From JAOTVV01 sp039591075 (GTDB lineage Bacteria; Gemmatimonadota; Gemmatimonadetes; Gemmatimonadales; GWC2-71-9): a DNA stretch of 64,000 nucleotides. Each line of letters begins with the position of its first letter. Position 1 is the stretch's first letter. The stretch spans positions 42,781 to 106,780 of the forward strand of contig JBDHEI010000006.1 in assembly GCA_039591075.1 (NCBI GenBank), in the 5' to 3' direction. A program made the translations under genes and the position numbers. Below the pieces are notes generated by a model. The model saw nothing but the letters and a program-made list of their open reading frames with translations. It had not been told where the DNA came from and ran no database searches. Of the stretch, positions 44,441-52,353 are shown piece after piece.

Positions 44441-45916
44441 TCAGCGGCGGCGGCCATCGGGATCACGGTCGATCGCGCGAACGAGCATGAGGGCAAACCC
44501 CGCATACCGGCCCAGCCCGGCGAACGGAAAATCGGGCGACCAGTGGTCGGCGGGCTGATGATAGTGGTCCCATCGCTGCCTGAGTGCCACCGAGCTATCA
44601 ACGGACATCCCTTCGTAGGCTTCTGACCCGGGAACGAGGAACATGGCAGGGACACCTTCGCGGTGGAACGGGAAGTAGTCGGAGTTCGCTCGGGCGGGTG
44701 ACGTGACGATCGGCCAGCCTTGGCCACCGGCGACGCGAGCGGCGAGCGCACCCATGCCGGTTCCGTCGGTGCTGTCGACCCCTGCCACCCTCCAACTTAC
44801 GGGTGGCGCCGGTGGCGCACCCGCATCCAGATTGATGACCGCCGCCGTTTGGCGAAGCGGCCAGAGGGGGTGAGCGACGTAGTAATCGGAGCCGAGCAGC
44901 CCGCGCTCCTCGCCCGTGAAGAAGAGCAGCAGCAGCGAGAATCCGAGTTGCGGTGTCTCCTCGCGGGTAAGGGCTTCGGCAATGCCGAGCACCATGGCGA
45001 CGCCCGCTGCGTTGTCGGAGAACCCGTTGTAGGTCGAGTCACCGCGCGCGTCTGGCACGCCCACGCCGAGGTGGTCGTAGTGCGCAGACAGGACGATGGC
45101 CGTGTCGCGGCGTGTGCCCTTCCCCGGGAGCACGCACGCCACGTTGGCTTCCTCGACCGGCCTTCGGGTGCTCTCGATCTCGACCCGAAGGGACCAGGCG
45201 AGCGGCTGTATGAGCGGGCGGGCGCTGTCGTCGACCATCGCGCCGTCAAGGAGTGCCCGGGTCGCACGGGGGCCGGCCAGTAGCGCCGGTATGCTCGGCA
45301 GGAACGAGGACCGGACGGCGCGATCACGATGGTACAAACGCGTGGCGCCGCGGCTGCGGACGTAGAGCTCGAACATCTCGCTCTCGGGGATCAAGTGAAT
45401 CATGCCGACGGAGCCGCGTGCCGCGAGTGTGTCGGCGGCTACCCCCCGGACGGGTCCGATCGTGACGGCCACGGCTCCGCCAAGGTCGAGTTGGCCGAGC
45501 TGCCCGGACGCGATTCCGGCTTCAGAGCCGACGAACACGGCGGGTCCTGCGAAGCCGACCAACGTTGCCGCCGACCCGACATCCGGAACGAAGTCCTCGA
45601 GGTAGAGGAACTCGACGGAGCCTTGGGGGGTCGAAGCGGTCAGCCGGCTCGCGGCCCCAATGCGGGCCTCCTCGAGCTGAACCCGTTGGCGGTACGATCC
45701 GGCGACGGGCTCGAGCCCGAGTCGCTGACACTGGCTCTCGAGGTACAGCGCCGCGACGCCGGCACCCGCGGTTCCGGTTCCCCGACCCAACAGGAGGTCG
45801 TCGGCGAGGAACCTGGTGTGGGCGCGAAGCACCATGGTGTCAATTACGGCTGTCTGTCCTTGGATGGGTCCCGGAGCCACAGCGCCCAGGATCATGGCAA
45901 GCAGAATTCGACGCAC
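44441..45916 (-). CDS. Secreted M28-family metallopeptidase
   Basis: 491 residues from GTG 45916. Signal peptide, then a PA-type insert (about 90-230) and a catalytic domain with the two-zinc ligands in 'LSAHYDHLG', 'GFSDNAAG', 'GEERGLLGSDYY', 'VINLDAG' and 'HYHQPADHWS'. Probably an aminopeptidase acting in the periplasm or outside. It is divergent from the serine hydrolase across a short gap. Confidence 0.9.
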   Translation of the reverse strand: MRRILLAMILGAVAPGPIQGQTAVIDTMVLRAHTRFLADDLLLGRGTGTAGAGVAALYLESQCQRLGLEPVAGSYRQRVQLEEARIGAASRLTASTPQGSVEFLYLEDFVPDVGSAATLVGFAGPAVFVGSEAGIASGQLGQLDLGGAVAVTIGPVRGVAADTLAARGSVGMIHLIPESEMFELYVRSRGATRLYHRDRAVRSSFLPSIPALLAGPRATRALLDGAMVDDSARPLIQPLAWSLRVEIESTRRPVEEANVACVLPGKGTRRDTAIVLSAHYDHLGVGVPDARGDSTYNGFSDNAAGVAMVLGIAEALTREETPQLGFSLLLLFFTGEERGLLGSDYYVAHPLWPLRQTAAVINLDAGAPPAPPVSWRVAGVDSTDGTGMGALAARVAGGQGWPIVTSPARANSDYFPFHREGVPAMFLVPGSEAYEGMSVDSSVALRQRWDHYHQPADHWSPDFPFAGLGRYAGFALMLVRAIDRDPDGRRR

Positions 45917-46040
45917 GAGGTACCCTTGTTACCAGGGGAATTGAGAATGACGTTCTTATCATACACCGGAGACGCACGTTGCTGATCCAAGAGAGGGATA
46001 GCCCCGGGTCGACATCGCCTCACGTGGGGAGTCGTTCCTC

Positions 46041-47189
46041 GTGACCATCGGACCCCTGCTGCTCTGGGTGGCACTCTCCCAGGCCAACCCGGTCTCGGCC
46101 CTCGAGCGGTCCGTCGTCAACGGGATTCGTGAAGGCGTGTACCCCGGCGCAGTCGTGGTGATCGGCACCAAGGACACGGTGCTGTGGAGTCGAGGGTACG
46201 GACACTTCACGTGGTCGCCAGCCTCCGCCGTTCCCGACCCCGACAGCACCCTCTTCGATTTGGCCTCGCTGACGAAGGTCGTGGCCACGACTACCGCGGC
46301 GATGCTGCTGGTGCAGGAGGGGCGACTCGACCTCGATCGAGCACTGCAGGGCTATCTGCCCGAGTTCGCCGGCCCGGGCAAAGACCGCGTAACGGTGCGG
46401 CATCTCCTCGAGCATCGCTCTGGGCTTCGCGCGTTCCTTCCGCTCAACCGACTCACGGAGAGCGCGGAAGAGGCCAGGGCACGAGTCTTGGCTGAGCCGC
46501 TCAGGCTGGATCCCGGTGGCCAGGTCGTGTACAGCGACCTCAACGCCATGCTCCTCGGCTGGGTGGTGGAGCTGGCTGCCGAGATGCCGCTCGATCGGTA
46601 CGTCGAGGGACGGCTGTTCCCGCCGATGGGCATGGTGAGCACCCGGTTCCGCCCGCCGCGCGCGCTACGGCCGCGAATCATGCCGGTCGGTCTGTGGCGC
46701 GGGCAGGCCATCGCGGGCGAGGTACACGATCAAAACGCCGCCCGCCTGGGAGGCGTTGCAGGCCATGCCGGGCTCTATAGCACCGGTCACGACCTGGCCC
46801 GGTTTGCCCAGACACTGTTGCGGGGTGGTCTCACGTCCGGCGGAAAGGAGCTGTTCACCCCCGGGGTGGTGCGTCACTTCACCCGACGCGGGAGCGGGAA
46901 TCGGGCGCTCGGATGGGAGGTGCGGGACACGACCACCGCCGAACAGACAGGCTCGTCCCTCTCGGCGGCCGCGTATGGTCACGGGGGCTTCACCGGGACT
47001 TCGATCTGGGTCGATCCCGACGGAGATCTCTTCGTCATTCTGCTCACCAACCGGGTTTTCGCGCCGCGCACCAGAAGGTCGATTACCAAGCTCAAACGCG
47101 TCCGCGGCGAGGTGGCCGACCAGGCCGTGCAGCTCCGCCACGAGTGGTGTCGGACCCGGTCAGCGGAAGTGATCCATCGATGCGACTAG
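46041..47189 (+). CDS. Serine hydrolase, beta-lactamase/class C PBP fold
   Basis: 382 residues from GTG 46041. The acyl-Ser motif SLTK is at 76-79, the second-box Tyr in 'VVYSDLN', and the third box as 'HGGFTG'. N-terminal hydrophobic segment functions as a signal or anchor. Typical for the broad beta-lactamase-related family of esterases and D-aminopeptidases; resistance function is not implied. Confidence 0.88.
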   Translation: MTIGPLLLWVALSQANPVSALERSVVNGIREGVYPGAVVVIGTKDTVLWSRGYGHFTWSPASAVPDPDSTLFDLASLTKVVATTTAAMLLVQEGRLDLDRALQGYLPEFAGPGKDRVTVRHLLEHRSGLRAFLPLNRLTESAEEARARVLAEPLRLDPGGQVVYSDLNAMLLGWVVELAAEMPLDRYVEGRLFPPMGMVSTRFRPPRALRPRIMPVGLWRGQAIAGEVHDQNAARLGGVAGHAGLYSTGHDLARFAQTLLRGGLTSGGKELFTPGVVRHFTRRGSGNRALGWEVRDTTTAEQTGSSLSAAAYGHGGFTGTSIWVDPDGDLFVILLTNRVFAPRTRRSITKLKRVRGEVADQAVQLRHEWCRTRSAEVIHRCD

Positions 47190-47560
47190 CCGGGCGGGTT
47201 GGTACCGTACCGATCCCCCCGATTCGTCCGGTGCTCATCTACGACGCCTCCTGTGGATTCTGCCGCCGGTGGGTAGGTCGCCTGCGGCGGTGGGACCGCC
47301 GGGGCAGGATTGACCTCCTCCCCTTGGATGACCCCAGTGCCGTCGCCCTATCCGGCCAACCGGTGGAACGGCTTCGGCTCGCCGCCCATATGGTGAGCCC
47401 GCTCGGAGGGGTCTTTGCGGGAGCTGCGGCGGTCCGGGAGCTGTTTCGGTATCTTCCGGGTGGGCGGTGCGTGCAAGCGCTGGCTGTGATACCGGGCATG
47501 ATGTCCATCGCCGAGCGCACCTACGCGTGGATTGCGCGGCAGTGGGGCCCGGTACCCTGA
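47180..47560 (+). CDS. DCC-family thiol-disulfide oxidoreductase-like protein (DUF393)
   Basis: 126 residues with 'YDASCGFCRRWVGRLRRWD', the D-x-x-C-x-x-C motif of the DCC family, and the C-terminal segment 'GGVFAGAAAVRELFRYLPGG'. ATG 47180 overlaps the serine hydrolase end by ten bases. Probably thioredoxin-like; partners unknown. Confidence 0.85.
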   Translation: MRLAGRVGTVPIPPIRPVLIYDASCGFCRRWVGRLRRWDRRGRIDLLPLDDPSAVALSGQPVERLRLAAHMVSPLGGVFAGAAAVRELFRYLPGGRCVQALAVIPGMMSIAERTYAWIARQWGPVP

Positions 47561-47637
47561 TGGACATGCAGGCGCCGCACGACACGGCCGAATTAGTCCC
47601 ACCCGATCCATGGTTTCACTGACGGAGCGTGCCAGCA

Positions 47638-47955
47638 ATGACCGAGACCCCTTCGCCAGTACTCGACGAGACCTCCGTCCGGCAGGCGCTGCGAACGGTG
47701 AAGGACCCGGAGGCAGGGCTCAACATCATCGACCTGGGATTGATCTACGACGTGGAGATTGATGCCGGGAAGGTCGACGTCAAGATGACGCTCACGTCGC
47801 CGGGATGTCCCGCCGGCGGACAGATCATGGGCGACGCCGACCAGGCGATCCGACAACTCGATGGCGTGCAAGATGTACGGATCGAGTTGGTCTGGGATCC
47901 CTACTGGACCCCAGAGCGGATCGATCCTAAGGTCCGAGCGTTCTTGGGGTTCTAG
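47638..47955 (+). CDS. MIP18/SufT-family Fe-S maturation protein
   Basis: 105 residues from ATG 47638 with GGAG upstream. 'VKDPEAGLNIIDLGLIYDVEI' and 'TLTSPGCPAGGQIM' with a conserved Cys are the DUF59/MIP18 signatures, used in Fe-S cluster insertion (SufT, PaaD). It fits the presence of a SUF operon 4 kb away. The stop shares CTAG with the convergent rnd stop. Confidence 0.9.
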   Translation: MTETPSPVLDETSVRQALRTVKDPEAGLNIIDLGLIYDVEIDAGKVDVKMTLTSPGCPAGGQIMGDADQAIRQLDGVQDVRIELVWDPYWTPERIDPKVRAFLGF

Positions 47956-49100
47956 GTCCCGCTACCCGCCACGGCGCGTAGGACAGATTCTACCCCGAGG
48001 ACGTTGCGCTGCCAATTGCGGAGTTCGGCAACCGACGCCAAGGCCTCGGGGGTCTCGGGTATCGCTCGGGCGATGGCCTGGAGCGTTCCGTTGGGACACA
48101 CCAGTCCCGGGTCGAGATCGATGTCGGCCGCCCGCTGGTTACGAACCGCCTTGAGCCGGTCGAGACGCGCGTCATACTGCGCGTCGGGAGGGGGTCGCCG
48201 GGTCCGTTTCTGACGCGGAAGGTCGGCGTCTGGGACACGCAGGGCCTCGGCCACGACCGCAAACATCTCGGCGCCGTATCGCCGCAAGACGGAACTCGGA
48301 AAGCCGTCCACCTCGCTCATCTCTGCCCGTGTCGAGGGTTTGGCCCGCGCGAGCGCGACCAGAACGGTGTTGGACACCACGCGGAACGGCGCGCGGTCGA
48401 GAGCGCGTGCCGTTCGATCGCGCCAGTCGTGCAGCTGCTCGAGTATGGCCAGGTTTCGGGGCGCTAACACCTTCGCACCTTTGAGCCGCAGGTGGGCGCC
48501 GTCTTCGTCTCGTTTGGGGGCGCTCCAACGCACCGCTTCCAGGTGTTGGAACTCTTCCAATGCCCAATCGAGTCGACCGAGTTGCGTAAGGCGCTCGGCG
48601 AGTAGGTGGCGGAGTTCGAGCAGATACCGTGTATCATCGGCAGCGTATCGGAGCATCTCGGGAGTGAGTGGTCGCAGTGACCAGTCGGCCCGCTGGAAGC
48701 GCTTGTCGAGTTTGACGTGAAAGTGCTTCTCGAGGAGGGACCCAAGCCCCACGGCAGGCTCCCCAGCCAGTTGCGCGGCGATCCGCGTATCGAACACCTT
48801 GCGGGCCCGAAGTGCGTAATCCCTGTCCAGGACGCGCAAGTCATAGTCGGCGTCGTGGAATACGACCTCAGTGTCGGCATGCTCGAGGAGCTTCCCGAGT
48901 GGCCGGAGGTCGCCGACCGCGAGGGGGTCGACCAGTGAGGTGTCCTGTCCCGCGCTGAGTTGGACCAGGTACACCCGATCCACGTAGCGGTGAAACGAGG
49001 CCGACTCGGTGTCGAGCGCAACGGACGGTAGACCGGCCAGGCGATCTACGAGTCGCGCGAGCTCCCCGGCGTCGGTGATCAGGGTGGGTTTGTCAGCCAG
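47952..49100 (-). CDS. rnd: Ribonuclease D, CTG start
   Basis: 382 residues when begun at CTG 49100, which has GGAG seven bases upstream. DEDDy exonuclease: Exo I 'VALDTES' (Asp30, Glu32), Exo II 'VVFHDADYDLRVL' and Exo III 'YAADDTRYLLEL', followed by HRDC domains. The first in-frame ATG/GTG/TTG, GTG 48983, would lose Exo I and the enzyme's first metal ligands, so CTG is supported. It trims tRNA and other RNA 3' ends. Confidence 0.82.
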   Translation of the reverse strand: MADKPTLITDAGELARLVDRLAGLPSVALDTESASFHRYVDRVYLVQLSAGQDTSLVDPLAVGDLRPLGKLLEHADTEVVFHDADYDLRVLDRDYALRARKVFDTRIAAQLAGEPAVGLGSLLEKHFHVKLDKRFQRADWSLRPLTPEMLRYAADDTRYLLELRHLLAERLTQLGRLDWALEEFQHLEAVRWSAPKRDEDGAHLRLKGAKVLAPRNLAILEQLHDWRDRTARALDRAPFRVVSNTVLVALARAKPSTRAEMSEVDGFPSSVLRRYGAEMFAVVAEALRVPDADLPRQKRTRRPPPDAQYDARLDRLKAVRNQRAADIDLDPGLVCPNGTLQAIARAIPETPEALASVAELRNWQRNVLGVESVLRAVAGSGT

Positions 49101-49623
49101 TGGTCGTCTCCGGCGACAAGACGGGTGATGTGTGTTCGTCTAATATCGACACAGTGTCTAGACGGTGTGGAAAAACCACCAAATCTTCTTGGGACAAGTA
49201 GTTACAAGACAACAACAAACGTCACCATTGCGACAGTATCACGACCGTAACGACACATCGACGTGCGCGTTGGTCGTCGCGCCCGTGCTCGATGGTCCAC
49301 CGGAGTCCCCACCACCAAGCTCTCGCGGCCTACCGCCGGAGATGTGTGGCCGGTGTGGCTTCGGCCGGTAAGTTTAGCGACACCCTGCGGGTAATACACA
49401 GTGAGTGCTATTCCGCCAATCGAGCTGACATCTGGCCGGTCGTTCGAACCGCCTCGGCAGAGGCCGCCGCGCCTGCCGGCACCCACCTCCGCTTCGAGAC
49501 CACCGTTACCCGTCTGGGGACGACGAGTTTCACGCTCCGGCAGACGTGGCTCCCGTGGAGCAACCCGTGGCGACAACCCGAGTGGTGGGCGAGTTCCTCG
49601 AACCCTTATCGTAGGCCGTCCCG
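49101..49623. other. 523-base gap, no confident gene
   Basis: Between rnd (leftward) and def (leftward, stop at 49624). Near 49481-49540 the plus strand encodes 'THLRFETTVTRLGTTSFTLRQ', which looks like a strand pair of hotdog-fold thioesterases, but the frame has no credible start or remaining domain. No T-run hairpin, tRNA or repeat was seen. I cannot assign the rest. Confidence 0.4.
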
Positions 49624-50175
49624 CTACGGCCGCTCGGTCTCCCGCGTGCTGGGTGTGCCGTACTGCCCCTGGTTGGCGTAGTGCCTCTCCCATTCGGATC
49701 GCAGGCAGAACGGATCGAGCCCAGTGGGGCGATCGACCATGAGAACCCCGTCGAGGTGATCGATCTCATGCTGGAGCAACTCGGCCAGCGGGCCCTCTGC
49801 CTCGAGGTCTTGCTGCCGTCCTGCCAGGTCGAGGTAGGTCACCTTGACGGAGTGGGCCCGCTCGACGCGCACCAGCAGGTCGGGGATGGAGAAGCAGTCG
49901 TCCCAGACGGTGAAATCCTCAGTGCCGATATCGGTGATTTCCGGGTTGACCAGAAAGAGAGGCTTGTCGTCCTCCAGGTACACGATGCGCAGCGGCGCGC
50001 CAATCTGTGGGGCTGCGAGCCCGCGACCCCTGCCGAGTCCCGCTTTGAGGTTGCGAAGGGTGTCCTGAAGGTCGTCGGCCACGACCCGCACGGCGGGCGA
50101 TCGGACTCTCTTGACCGATTCACACCTGGCTCGCAGTATCGGATCACCAAGCTGTCGAATGGGTCGGACCGCCAT
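49624..50175 (-). CDS. def: Peptide deformylase, variant motif II
   Basis: 183 residues. Motif I 'GRGLAAPQIG' and motif III 'LQHEIDHLDGVL' (HEXXH, metal and catalytic Glu) are intact. Motif II, usually EGCLS, reads D-D-C-F-S in 'WDDCFSIP', keeping the metal Cys. It removes formyl from nascent Met. ATG 50175; no fmt gene lies beside it. Confidence 0.9.
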   Translation of the reverse strand: MAVRPIRQLGDPILRARCESVKRVRSPAVRVVADDLQDTLRNLKAGLGRGRGLAAPQIGAPLRIVYLEDDKPLFLVNPEITDIGTEDFTVWDDCFSIPDLLVRVERAHSVKVTYLDLAGRQQDLEAEGPLAELLQHEIDHLDGVLMVDRPTGLDPFCLRSEWERHYANQGQYGTPSTRETERP

Positions 50176-50229
50176 GCGTCATCTTCCTCGTGCCAGGGGA
50201 CAGTGGGGCTCACAATCTAGGGAATTCCA

Positions 50230-50835
50230 TTGATCGCAGCCATCATTCCGGCCGCAGGGTCATCGCAGCGGATGGGTGAGCCGAAGGCACTGCTGCCCTA
50301 CCGCGGGGCCACGTTCCTCGAGACGATCCTTCAGGCCTGCCGAGCGCTCGGCCTCAATCGGCGGATTGTGGTCCTGGGTCCCGACACCGACCAGATTACT
50401 CGGGCCATGGATCTCTCCGGCGAAACCGTGCTGTTGAACCCCAACCCCGCCTCAGGTCCTCTACGTTCCGTCCAACTTGCGATTCGGCAGATTGTGGACC
50501 ATCCCGTGGAGGCGGCGCTTGTATGGCACGTCGACCGCCCTCATGTGGGCATCGCGACGGCACAGGCCCTGGTCGATCGGTTTCGAGAAGGTGGGGCCGC
50601 CATCGTGGTGCCAACCTATTCCGGGAAACGAGGGCACCCCGTCCTATTCGCGAGAGCCGTTTTCGAGGAGCTTCTGACGACCCCCGTCAGCCAGGGGGCC
50701 CGCCAGGTGGTCCGCGCCGACCCCGGGAGGGTCGCTACGGTCGAGGTCAATGACCACGCGGTCAGCGAGGATATCGACACGCCAGAAGACTATGCCACAT
50801 TGTTACGACAGGTTGATCCGCGCTCGACCGAGTGA
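50230..50835 (+). CDS. MobA/MocA-like nucleotidyltransferase
   Basis: 201 residues from TTG 50230. 'PAAGSSQRMGEPKALLPYRG' is the NTP-binding loop of the GT-A nucleotidyltransferases (residues 8-27), and 'HVDRPHVGIATAQALVDRF' follows. Close to the MocA (CTP:molybdopterin) group, but MobA and others are possible; no molybdenum genes are seen nearby. Confidence 0.82.
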   Translation: MIAAIIPAAGSSQRMGEPKALLPYRGATFLETILQACRALGLNRRIVVLGPDTDQITRAMDLSGETVLLNPNPASGPLRSVQLAIRQIVDHPVEAALVWHVDRPHVGIATAQALVDRFREGGAAIVVPTYSGKRGHPVLFARAVFEELLTTPVSQGARQVVRADPGRVATVEVNDHAVSEDIDTPEDYATLLRQVDPRSTE

Positions 50836-50857
50836 CGCCGAGGATCTGTCGCTAGGC

Positions 50858-51127
50858 TCAATCCACCCCATCTACCTCTGAGCCAGCCGGGCCGCCGTCG
50901 GGTTCGGGGTTCGGAGGGTCTCGCCGGAGGTAGACGGTGGGCGCCAGGGAGCCGGAGTTCGCCGCCTCTCCGTCCAGAATTGTACCTAGACGTTTGCCGG
51001 ACTCATCGACGAGGTCCCGGTGCGCAGGAAGAGCGCGATCCCCTGCGCCGGGTTCGCTCCCCGATCTCCCGAGGACTCGATCGGTCCGTTCTGCAGCCCG
51101 GGATGGCACCCTCACCTTGCTCGTCAC
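50858..51127 (-). CDS. Hypothetical small protein
   Basis: 89 codons from GTG 51127 with a good GGGAGGG about seven bases upstream. The product is polar, with 'LVDESGKRLGTILDGEAANSGSLAPTVYLRRD', and has no signal, membrane segment or known motif. The ribosome site is the main support. Confidence 0.4.
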   Translation of the reverse strand: MTSKVRVPSRAAERTDRVLGRSGSEPGAGDRALPAHRDLVDESGKRLGTILDGEAANSGSLAPTVYLRRDPPNPEPDGGPAGSEVDGVD

Positions 51128-51601
51128 GTGGCCCTCCCTTCTCCGGTTTCAGGTACCCGCCGAATCCAGATTTATTCATTTGGGAGAGCTATTGCTCGGA
51201 AAGCGTCACGTAGCTGAAACACTCAGTACTGAGAATACTTACCACAAGACGGTTTTCTGTGAGATACTTCGTGCCTTTCTAGCTGAGGAGATTGGGCCGT
51301 CGCGGTGTGGCGCTGCCTGCCTTGGTGAAGAGTCTCCAGGGGAAGGGCCTAGGAGGGCAGGGTGGTGCGGCCGCCATGGGGTGGCCCTCGACCGTGGCAA
51401 CATGCGTCTCGCGGGGCTCTCCTGTCGGGGTTGGCTGATGCCAACCGGTGGCACGGCCGAAGGTCTCTCCGGTGCGGCGATCCCGGGGTCGACCGGCTGT
51501 CGGCGTCTGGTTTTCCGGGGTGCGGCAGTCGGCGCAGACCCGCTGGTCAGTCTGTCCCAGCAACCGACCACGGCCACGACCCCGGATGCCTCGGGTCGAT
51601 T
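51128..51601. other. Gap upstream of sufR; palindrome inside
   Basis: 474 bases without a convincing gene. CTCAGTACTGAG (51222-51233) is a perfect 12-bp palindrome in an A+T-richer patch (51170-51290) and could bind a dimeric regulator. The rest is GC-rich and shows only short, poorly supported frames. Confidence 0.4.
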
Positions 51602-51653
51602 AACAAACAATTTCGTTGAATTAGTTGCGGAAAGCGGGGCCTGGGATTAGCAT
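51602..51653 (+). promoter_or_regulatory. sufR promoter with candidate SufR operator
   Basis: TTGCGG (51625-51630), 17-base spacer, TAGCAT (51648-51653), with the start ATG only seven bases on, so the mRNA may be leaderless. Upstream, CAAACAATTTCGTTG (51604-51618) is an imperfect CAAC/GTTG inverted repeat like the SufR operator of cyanobacteria (CAAC-N6-GTTG). Confidence 0.5.
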
Positions 51654-51660
51654 TTTACCC

Positions 51661-52353
51661 ATGGATTCAAGCATACCAGGGCTCGCTGGGCACCGAGGCT
51701 TACGGGGTGACATCCTCCTCGAGTTGAAGAGGTCACAACCGTCTACGGCAAAGGAACTTGCCGACGTTTTCGGCGTGTCGGCCAATGCGGTGCGGCGCCA
51801 TCTCAAGGAATTGGAGGTCGAAGGCGTCATCGAGTACCGGCGAGAGCAGCGGGGGACTGGGGCGCCGACCAACACCTATCGATTGAGCACAAACGGCGAG
51901 GCGCTATTCCCGACCCAATACGGTCAGGCCCTCACCGACGTGCTGGGCTACGTGGCTCGGCACAACGGGCGGGAGGCCGTGCGGGCGATGTTTGCCCAGC
52001 GGTTCCGGGCGCATGCCGAGAGGCTACGAGCCGAGCTGGCCGACGCGACCCTCGAGGACAAGGTGGCCGCCGTCGTGCGGTTGCTCTCTGAGCAGGGCTT
52101 CATGGCGGCCTGGTCTGTGGAAGACGACCAGCTGAGGCTCGCGGAGCACCACTGCGCGGTTCGAGCGGTGGCAGAGCAGTTCCCGGAAATCTGTGCCGCG
52201 GAGGCGGAATTCCTGCGCGAGGTGCTACAGATCGATTTGCAGCGTGATTCTTACATCCCAGACGGATGCAATGCGTGCGAGTACACCATCGCCAAGCCGG
52301 CGCGTGCGGGTGAGGCGAAAGGCGACCGCGCACCCACCAACGAGGAGTCCTGA
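51661..52353 (+). CDS. sufR: SufR-type Fe-S cluster transcriptional repressor
   Basis: 230 residues. N-terminal winged helix-turn-helix ('PSTAKELADVFGVSANAVRRHLKELEVEGVIEYRRE', about 25-65) and a C-terminal cluster-binding half with C-x12-C-x24-C-x2-C ('HHCAVRAVAEQFPEIC...GCNAC'). These cysteines hold an Fe-S cluster that lets the protein sense cluster supply and repress the suf operon when it is bound. It begins the operon; sufB starts directly at its stop. Confidence 0.9.
   Translation: MDSSIPGLAGHRGLRGDILLELKRSQPSTAKELADVFGVSANAVRRHLKELEVEGVIEYRREQRGTGAPTNTYRLSTNGEALFPTQYGQALTDVLGYVARHNGREAVRAMFAQRFRAHAERLRAELADATLEDKVAAVVRLLSEQGFMAAWSVEDDQLRLAEHHCAVRAVAEQFPEICAAEAEFLREVLQIDLQRDSYIPDGCNACEYTIAKPARAGEAKGDRAPTNEES

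Noticed and set aside
46041..47189. Antibiotic-resistance beta-lactamase
   Set aside because: Only the general serine-hydrolase fold (SLTK, YSN-type, HGG) is seen; nothing supports a resistance role.
50937..51650. A 237-codon plus-strand frame in the gap before sufR
   Set aside because: No ribosome site or family pattern, strongly biased composition, and it overlaps the small minus-strand frame and the sufR promoter.
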